Source: JBGPJM01 sp041485385
GTDB lineage: Bacteria; Planctomycetota; Phycisphaerae; Phycisphaerales; UBA1924
Length of the DNA: 14,693 nucleotides
Reading direction: 5' to 3'
Assembly (NCBI GenBank): GCA_041485385.1
Contig: JBGPJM010000120.1
Location: forward strand, 1-14,693
Shown: piece after piece, positions 14,283 through 14,693 of the stretch
Numbering within the stretch: position 1 is the first letter of the stretch
How the letters are laid out: every line of letters begins with the position of its first letter
Notes under the pieces: model-generated
The model's database searches: none
What the model was told of the DNA's origin: nothing
The model's input: only the letters and a program-made list of their open reading frames with translations
Position numbers and translations under genes: made by a program

Positions 14283-14299
14283 ATTGGCCATCGGGGCCG

Positions 14300-14305
14300 T
14301 ATACT
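14300..14305 (+). promoter_or_regulatory. Candidate -10 box of the nucleotidyltransferase gene
   Basis: TATACT matches five of six positions of the sigma-70 -10 consensus and stands out in very GC-rich sequence. It is 62 bases before the start codon. No good -35 hexamer is seen at 16-18 bases upstream, so the call is tentative. Confidence 0.4.
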
Positions 14306-14313
14306 GGCAGGCC

Positions 14314-14330
14314 TCGAACGGGTGGTTCGA
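14314..14330. promoter_or_regulatory. 17-base palindrome near the predicted transcription start
   Basis: TCGAAC, a five-base GGGTG spacer and GTTCGA form a perfect inverted repeat. It begins nine bases after the candidate -10 box, so it could be an operator for a dimeric repressor or a hairpin at the 5' end of the mRNA. Confidence 0.45.
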
Positions 14331-14366
14331 CGGTTGGCCGCAGGCATTCCCGGAAGGAACGAGTCG

Positions 14367-14693
14367 ATGAAGGGGATCATTCTCGCGGGCGGCCTGGGCA
14401 CCCGGCTGCGGCCGCTGACGCTGGTGACCAACAAGCACCTGCTGCCGATCTATGACCGGCCGATGATCTACTACCCCATTCAGTGCCTAGTGAACGCCGG
14501 CATCCGGGACATCCTGATCGTCACGGGCGGCGAGCACGCGGGGGACTTCCTTAAGCTGCTGAAGAACGGCAAGCACCTGGGCGTGCACCACCTGGAGTAC
14601 GCCTATCAGGAGGGCGAGGGCGGCATCGCCGACGCGCTCAAGCTGGCCGAGGAGTTCTCGGATGGCGGCAAGATCTGCGTGGTGCTGGGGGAC
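14367..14693 (+). CDS. rmlA: Sugar-1-phosphate nucleotidyltransferase, RmlA-like (3' truncated by window edge)
   Basis: 109 codons are visible before the window ends. The N-terminus MKGIILAGGLGTRLRPLT is the nucleotide-binding signature of the family. It is followed by NKHLLPIYDRPMIYYPI, 'DILIVTGGEHAGDF' and YAYQEGEGGIADAL, which are characteristic of glucose-1-phosphate thymidylyltransferase (RmlA). That enzyme joins glucose-1-phosphate and dTTP to give dTDP-glucose, the first step to dTDP-rhamnose. GGAAGGA (14352-14358) lies eight bases before the ATG. It follows the RmlD-like gene after 84 bases that contain a candidate promoter and a palindrome, so it may be transcribed both from its own promoter and by read-through. 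The substrate could differ within the family, and the C-terminal half is not visible. Confidence 0.88.
   Translation, partial: MKGIILAGGLGTRLRPLTLVTNKHLLPIYDRPMIYYPIQCLVNAGIRDILIVTGGEHAGDFLKLLKNGKHLGVHHLEYAYQEGEGGIADALKLAEEFSDGGKICVVLGD

Overview
The window looks like a chromosomal stretch from a high-GC planctomycete, most likely of the Phycisphaerae/Phycisphaerales group. Four things point there. Two secreted proteins end in the short Asn-Ser-Gln-Asp-Phe-Phe-Asp-Phe tail called a GC-type dockerin in this group. A third secreted protein has an N-terminal LEPR-XLL-like motif (MEPLEVRSLMS). An ECF sigma factor is followed at once by a Ser/Thr kinase with TPRs, a typical planctomycete arrangement. 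Finally, a right-handed beta-helix exoprotein carries the leader found in this group. These assignments come from reading the translations; no database search was possible.

Layout. 1-1329 (+) is the 3' part of a phage-type terminase large subunit, carrying three pyrimidine-rich, Pro/Ser-coding inserts. 1378-2439 (+) is a secreted DUF3500 protein. 2535-4754 (+) is a LEPR-XLL-type secreted protein whose C-terminal half is a regular six-repeat, probably beta-propeller, array. It converges with 4792-5964 (-), a secreted parallel beta-helix protein. Upstream of that, on the same strand, lie 6124-9495 (-), a membrane Ser/Thr kinase with a large TPR region, and 9524-10120 (-), the ECF sigma factor. 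Divergent from the sigma gene are 10251-11456 (+) and 11655-13241 (+), two secreted proteins with dockerin-like tails. They are separated by a 198-base spacer holding a very large imperfect inverted repeat. An intrinsic terminator at 13271-13305 closes that block. 13377-14282 (+) is an RmlD-like NAD(P)-dependent sugar reductase. 14367 to the window end (+) is the 5' part of an RmlA-like sugar nucleotidyltransferase, with a candidate promoter and a 17-base palindrome in front of it.

How the parts may work together. The sigma factor and kinase are almost certainly one signalling module; the kinase has one membrane span and a TPR region of more than 500 residues. The adjacent secreted proteins are plausible targets, but nothing in the sequence proves it. 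The RmlD/RmlA pair belongs to dTDP-sugar synthesis for surface glycans. The terminase is the only phage-like gene seen and may mark the end of a prophage or gene-transfer-agent remnant lying upstream of the window.

The most noteworthy structures are the inverted repeat between the dockerin genes (11486-11612), the family of C-rich tracts inside and between genes (four in-frame in coding sequence, one intergenic), the six-repeat Trp/'NIAGLD' array, and a tandem duplication in the kinase TPR region. No RNA genes, CRISPR arrays or insertion sequences were seen, and no gene-free stretch exceeds 300 bases.
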